From Deltaproteobacteria bacterium (GTDB taxonomy: Bacteria; Myxococcota_A; Polyangia; JAAYKL01), in contig JAKQNG010000296.1 of assembly GCA_029565915.1 (NCBI GenBank), forward strand, positions 1 to 64,000: a stretch of 64,000 nt of DNA, read 5' to 3'. The notes under the pieces are model-generated. The model was not told the DNA's origin. It ran no database searches and saw only the letters and a program-made list of their open reading frames with translations. This document shows, one piece after another, positions 59,996 through 64,000 of the stretch. The stretch's first letter is position 1, and every line of letters starts with the position of its first letter. Both the position numbers and the translations under genes were made by a program.

Positions 59996-61888
59996 ATGAC
60001 TTTGACCCGATTGCCTTTTGATGTTGTTGTCATCGGCGGTGGCCACGCCGGCTGCGAGGCCTTTGCCGCGGCCTGTCGCGTCGGCGTCCGGGCCGCCCTG
60101 GTCACGCCTTCCCGTCAGGCAGTGGGCACCCAGCCCTGCAACCCGGCCGTGGGCGGACCCGGCAAGGGCCACCTGGTGCGCGAAGTGGTCGCCCTCGGCG
60201 GCATCATGGGTGAGGTGACGGATCGCAGCGGCATCCAGTTCCGCACTCTGAATCGCACAAGGGGTCCGGCGGTGCGGGCCACCCGCGTACAGACCGATTC
60301 GGCCGTGTACGTGCTGGAGATGATGGTCCGGCTCGAACAATTCCTCGACCGGGGCACCCTGCTGGAGGACACCGCCACCGCCCTGCACTGGAAAGGGGAT
60401 GGTCCGTCCCGTCGGATCACGGGCGTGCAGCTGGAGCGGTCGGGGTTCATTCCGACCCGCAGTGTGGTCATCACCACCGGCACCTTCCTGCGGGGCATGC
60501 TCTTCATCGGCGACGAAATGACCCCCGGCGGTCGGCGGAACACACCCCCTTCCGTGGATCTCGCCCTCTCCCTCGAACGCACGGGACTGCCCCTCATCCG
60601 CCTGAAGACCGGCACCTGCCCGCGCCTCTCCGGGGACAGCATCGACGTCTCCTCCCTGGAACCTCAGCCCGGCGACGATCCGCCGCCGTTCTTCAGTCCG
60701 GATACCCGGTCCTGTGCACTGCCCCAGCGCACCTGCCACCTCACCTGGACCGGTGAGCACACCCACGCGATCATCCGCGAGAACATGCACCGCTCGGCCA
60801 TGTACAGCGGGCTCATTTCGGGCACGGGCCCCAGGTACTGCCCGTCCATCGAGGCCAAGATCAACCGCTTTGCCGACAAGGACCGCCACCAGATCTTCCT
60901 GGAGCCCGAAGACCGGGACGGGCGGATCATCTATCCCTCCGGGCTGTCCACCAGTTTTCCGCGGGACGTGCAGGAGGCGATGGTCCACTCCATCCCCGGA
61001 CTGGAACGGGCCCGCATCGTGCGCTTCGGCTACGCGGTGGAGTACGACGCGGTCCAGCCCCGGTGCCTTTCGCCCCACCTGGAAGTGGACGGTTTCGCGG
61101 GCCTCTTCCTCGCGGGCCAGATCCTGGGCACCTCCGGCTACGAAGAAGCCGCGGCCCTGGGGCTCATCGCGGGCGCCAATGCGGCCCTTCTCGCGCGGGG
61201 CGACGCGCCCATCGTGCTGCGGCGGGATCAGGCCTACGCGGGCGTGATGATCGACGACCTGACGGGCACCGGCGTGGATGAACCCTATCGCATGTTCACC
61301 TCCCGGGCGGAGTACCGGCTGCTGCTGCGGGAAGACAACGCGGATGAGCGACTGCTGGCGGAGGGCCTGCGCGCGGGACTGATCGACGAGACGGCGGCCC
61401 GGCGGGTGCGGCAGGTGACGGATGCGGTGAAAGCCGCGGGGGACCGGTTGCGGGAGACCGTCGTCACCCCTTCGTCGGCGAACAACGCCACCCTGCGGGA
61501 GGCGGGTCTCGACGAGGTGAAGAAGCCGTCGTCGCTGCTCGATCTGGCGAGGCGGGAGGGCTGCGCGCTGGCGCGACTGTTGCCCCTGGCGCCCTGGCTG
61601 GGTGAGCTCGATGATCGGACCCGCACGCGGCTCGAAGTGGATATCCGCTACGAGGGATATCTGGGACGTCAGGAAGCGCAGGCCAAACGGCTGGGCGAAA
61701 TGGACACGGTGAAGTTTCCGCCGCAGATGGTGTTCCGGGGCATTTCCGGGCTGCGGGGTGAGGTGGTCGAAAAGCTCGAACAACTGCGTCCCGCCACCCT
61801 CGGCCAGGCGAGCCGGATTCCGGGCATCACCCCCGCCGCCATCGAAATCCTGCGGGTGTACGCGAAACGCCAGTCCGCGACACCGTGA
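59996..61888 (+). CDS. mnmG: tRNA uridine-5-carboxymethylaminomethyl modification enzyme MnmG (GidA)
   Basis: The 630-residue FAD protein has the Rossmann motif GGGHAGCEA, the diagnostic CNPAVGGPGKGHLVREVVALGG, and TTGTFLRGMLFIG. The long C-terminal helical part has KFPPQMVFRGISGLRGEVVEKL and ends in ITPAAIEIL. With MnmE it modifies the wobble uridine of several tRNAs. ATG 59996 fits the family start better than the track's 59930, which lies in the likely leader behind an extended -10 (TGGTACATT). The partner mnmE is not in the window. Confidence 0.95.
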   Translation: MTLTRLPFDVVVIGGGHAGCEAFAAACRVGVRAALVTPSRQAVGTQPCNPAVGGPGKGHLVREVVALGGIMGEVTDRSGIQFRTLNRTRGPAVRATRVQTDSAVYVLEMMVRLEQFLDRGTLLEDTATALHWKGDGPSRRITGVQLERSGFIPTRSVVITTGTFLRGMLFIGDEMTPGGRRNTPPSVDLALSLERTGLPLIRLKTGTCPRLSGDSIDVSSLEPQPGDDPPPFFSPDTRSCALPQRTCHLTWTGEHTHAIIRENMHRSAMYSGLISGTGPRYCPSIEAKINRFADKDRHQIFLEPEDRDGRIIYPSGLSTSFPRDVQEAMVHSIPGLERARIVRFGYAVEYDAVQPRCLSPHLEVDGFAGLFLAGQILGTSGYEEAAALGLIAGANAALLARGDAPIVLRRDQAYAGVMIDDLTGTGVDEPYRMFTSRAEYRLLLREDNADERLLAEGLRAGLIDETAARRVRQVTDAVKAAGDRLRETVVTPSSANNATLREAGLDEVKKPSSLLDLARREGCALARLLPLAPWLGELDDRTRTRLEVDIRYEGYLGRQEAQAKRLGEMDTVKFPPQMVFRGISGLRGEVVEKLEQLRPATLGQASRIPGITPAAIEILRVYAKRQSATP

Positions 61889-62070
61889 AATCGGAGATCC
61901 ACCAGCAGCATTCCGATGACCCGGTGAGGTCCGGCCAGTTCATTCTGACGGGGTCACAACAGCTCGGCATGATGGAAAGCATCACCCAGAGTCTCGCGGG
62001 CCGCATCGGCAGCGACTGCGGCATCAATCACGGCACTGTGAGCAGCTGGCTCAGCGTTCTGGATTGTGCT
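61885..62070 (+). pseudogene. internally deleted DUF4143 ATPase fragment
   Basis: The frame opens at GTG 61885, overlapping the mnmG stop. About 29 residues of the AAA part follow ([19 protein letters not shown], then SLAGR), the sensor strand of DUF4143 ATPases. They fuse in frame to the winged-helix end ([15 protein letters not shown]) without the ~100 residues that normally separate them. Nothing resembling the P-loop or C-terminal domain is present. The subgroup differs from both intact copies. It is a relic lying directly before dnaE2. Confidence 0.65.
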
Positions 62071-62081
62071 ATACCATACAA

Positions 62082-64000
62082 ATGTATTGTTTGGGCAGCT
62101 ATATTCCCCTGTGGTGCCTCAGCCATTTTTCGTTCCTGGAGGGCGCCAGCCATCCCGAAGAACTGGTGGAAGAAGCCCACCGAATGGGGCTGCGTGCCAT
62201 CGCGATCACCGATCGGGACGGCGTATACGGCATGGTGAAGGCCCACATGAAGGCGCTGGAGCTGGGCATCCAGCTCATCGCCGGTGCGCAGATGACCCTC
62301 GCCGGCGGCGGTTGCGTGGTGCTGCTTGTCAAAGACGAGGCGGGATGGAAGAACCTGTGCACACTCATCTCAAAGGGTCGCCTCGCGGCGCCCAAGGGAC
62401 ACTGCGCATCGTCTCTCTCATCCGTCTGCGCCCACAGTGAGGGATTGATCGCCCTGCTGCCCGACACCGCCTTTGCCGCGGAAGAACCCCTGCGACGGGC
62501 CCTCGCATCCCTCCACCTCGCTTTTCAAAAAGACTGTTTTGCCCTGATCACGCGCCACCAGGAGCCGGCGGATCGTCCGCGCAACCACCGGATGTGCCGC
62601 CTGGCGCAGGAAGAAGGCGTCCCCGTCGCGGCCACCACCCGGGTGCTCTATCATACGAAGGCCCGCCGCCCCCTGCAGGACGTCCTCACCTGCATCCGCC
62701 ACGGCGTCACCCTTTCCGGGGCCGCTCCTTTCACCCATCAAAACGACGAACACCACCTCCATGCGCCCGCTTCGTTTGCCATGTGCTTTGCCGACCTGCC
62801 GCAGGCGGTGGCGATGACCGGCGCCATCGCGTCCCGCTGCCGGTTCTCCCTCGGCGCGCTCCGCTATCGATATCCGTCGGAAACCGGAGACGACGGCGTG
62901 TCCTCCTCGCAGCGGTTGCGTCAGCTCACCTTCGAAGGCGCAGCGGCGCGCTATGGCGGTGCCATCCCCGACCGGATCGCCCGGCAGCTCGAAACGGAGC
63001 TCGCCCTCATCGATGAACTCAACTATCCCGGATATTTTCTCACCATGTACGAGGTGGTGCAGTTCTGCCGGCAGCAGAACATCCTGTGCCAGGGGCGGGG
63101 CTCCGCGGCCAATTCGGCCGTCTGCTACTGCCTTGGCATCACGGCCGTGGACCCCATGCAGATGGACCTGCTCTTTGAGCGCTTTATCTCCAGGGAGCGG
63201 GCCGAGCCGCCGGACATCGATCTGGACATCGAGCACCGCCGCAGGGAAGAAGTCATCGCTTTTATCTACCAGAGGTACGGCCGCTCCCATGCGGCCATGG
63301 TGGCCGTGGTGGTGCGCTACCGGCCCCGCTCCGCCGTGAGGGATGCGGGGCGCGCCCTCGGGGTGGGCGAAGCGGCACTCGCCCGTCTTTCAAAGCTGCT
63401 GTCCCGGTGGGGCGCGGTGGAGGCGGACGCCTTTGTCAGCGCGGGTCTGTCACCGGATGTTCCCCTCTACGGCCACCTGCTGCAGATGGCTTCCCTGCTG
63501 GTGGATGTCCCCCGTCACCTGTCCATCCATCCGGGAGGATTCCTGCTGGGCAGCGAACCCGTCCACCACCTGGTGCCCGTGGAAAACGGCGCCATGCCGG
63601 GGCGCACGGTCATCCAGTGGGACAAGGACGACGTGGAGGCCATGGGCCTCTTCAAGGTGGACCTGCTGGCCCTCGGCGCCCTGACCCACCTGCACCTGTG
63701 CTTCGACCTGCTGAAGGAAACCCGCGGTCTGGCGGTGGATCTGGCGTCCATTCCCGCGGACGATGCGGACACCTGGGAGCTGATTTCCAGGGGCGACACG
63801 GTGGGCGTCTTCCAGATCGAAAGCCGCGCCCAGATGGCCATGCTGCCAAGGCTGCGCCCCCGCCATTTCTACGATCTGGTCATCGAGGTGAGCATTGTGC
63901 GGCCCGGCCCCATCACCGGCGGCATGGTCCATCCTTACCTGCGGCGCCGCCGCGGCGAAGAGGAAGTGACCTTTCCCCATCCCTGCCTCGAACCGATCCT
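62082..64000 (+). CDS. dnaE2: error-prone DNA polymerase III alpha subunit DnaE2 (ImuC), partial at window end
   Basis: The frame from ATG 62082 is open for 639 codons to the window edge and is missing from the ORF track because no stop is reached. It has the PHP-domain start [19 protein letters not shown], as in DnaE2, and [17 protein letters not shown]. The catalytic acidic motif is [26 protein letters not shown], characteristic of DnaE2 and not replicative Dna[11 protein letters not shown] and [11 protein letters not shown] follow. DnaE2 does damage-induced translesion synthesis with ImuA/ImuB. Neither is visible upstream. There is no Shine-Dalgarno. TATACC lies 6 nt before the ATG. Confidence 0.92.
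   Translation, partial: MYCLGSYIPLWCLSHFSFLEGASHPEELVEEAHRMGLRAIAITDRDGVYGMVKAHMKALELGIQLIAGAQMTLAGGGCVVLLVKDEAGWKNLCTLISKGRLAAPKGHCASSLSSVCAHSEGLIALLPDTAFAAEEPLRRALASLHLAFQKDCFALITRHQEPADRPRNHRMCRLAQEEGVPVAATTRVLYHTKARRPLQDVLTCIRHGVTLSGAAPFTHQNDEHHLHAPASFAMCFADLPQAVAMTGAIASRCRFSLGALRYRYPSETGDDGVSSSQRLRQLTFEGAAARYGGAIPDRIARQLETELALIDELNYPGYFLTMYEVVQFCRQQNILCQGRGSAANSAVCYCLGITAVDPMQMDLLFERFISRERAEPPDIDLDIEHRRREEVIAFIYQRYGRSHAAMVAVVVRYRPRSAVRDAGRALGVGEAALARLSKLLSRWGAVEADAFVSAGLSPDVPLYGHLLQMASLLVDVPRHLSIHPGGFLLGSEPVHHLVPVENGAMPGRTVIQWDKDDVEAMGLFKVDLLALGALTHLHLCFDLLKETRGLAVDLASIPADDADTWELISRGDTVGVFQIESRAQMAMLPRLRPRHFYDLVIEVSIVRPGPITGGMVHPYLRRRRGEEEVTFPHPCLEPI

Noticed and set aside
59933-61783. 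616-aa minus-strand ORF
   Set aside because: Antisense to mnmG, a clear housekeeping gene.
62076-62087. ATACAAATGTAT over the dnaE2 start as a possible LexA box
   Set aside because: The arms are only 5 bp and match no LexA consensus I can name for this lineage. It may be chance. No lexA gene in the window to compare.

Overview
The window is GC-rich, gene-dense bacterial DNA of a Gram-negative cell. Evidence for an outer membrane is a TonB-dependent receptor, many lipobox proteins and a secretin. The mix of Ser/Thr kinases, fibro-slime and DUF1566 (Lcl C-terminal) lipoproteins on Ser-Asp or Thr-Asp linkers, a TonB receptor with an energy-transducer domain, and an anaerobe-type ORP cluster (MinD-ferredoxin ATPases, NifX-like proteins, sigma-54 activator) suggests an anaerobic or facultative member of the former Deltaproteobacteria, for example a Myxococcota-like or Desulfo-type lineage. 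That placement is inference. No rRNA, tRNA, IS element or CRISPR array was seen.

Layout. 1-3.75 kb: accessory DNA with a DUF4143 ATPase, a membrane protein, two gene remnants and a lipoprotein. 3.8-9.6 kb: an ORP-like locus in which a sigma-54 activator gene lies between two well-matched -24/-12 promoters, one for its downstream operon and one for a divergent VKOR-DsbA fusion. 9.6-10.3 kb: a HepT/MntA toxin-antitoxin pair. 10.4-13.9 kb: a compact operon of ArsM-like methyltransferase, a 49-residue Cys-containing peptide that is absent from the ORF track, a radical SAM/SPASM enzyme and a thioredoxin-thioredoxin reductase fusion. This is the best candidate for an undescribed peptide-modification system. 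14.0-20.7 kb: surface lipoproteins (two fibro-slime, one RTX-like, one internally duplicated Cys-rich protein), then a CDF metal transporter chained by ATGA overlaps to a HTH/nucleotidyltransferase toxin-antitoxin-like pair.

20.9-33.5 kb: a small zinc-ribbon protein, an S9 peptidase, a Ser/Thr kinase fused to a flavodiiron-like (ODP) domain, an rRNA methyltransferase, a Lon-type protease, a CpaC-like secretin, a DJ-1 protein, RecN and a cyclic-nucleotide-binding protein. The methyltransferase and the secretin each carry one extra G in a homopolymer. 33.5-41.5 kb: an Ldh-family dehydrogenase and a five-gene operon (kinase, PEGA protein, three paralogous DUF1566 lipoproteins) in which every junction overlaps. 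41.6-49.8 kb: TonB receptor, dihydroorotase, an orphan antitoxin-like gene with a truncated partner, a membrane protein, a second DUF4143 ATPase and MscS. 49.9-59.9 kb: a giant alpha-2-macroglobulin, a polyferredoxin/DUF362 redox pair, and a coiled-coil zinc-ribbon protein with a histone-H1-like tail. 59.9-64 kb: MnmG, an internally deleted DUF4143 remnant, and the start of DnaE2, which the ORF track misses because it runs off the window.

Genes are organised in tight same-strand runs with ATGA or TGATG overlaps, implying translational coupling. Several isolated accessory genes lack a Shine-Dalgarno and have a -10-like hexamer only 6-7 nt before the start codon, suggesting leaderless transcripts.
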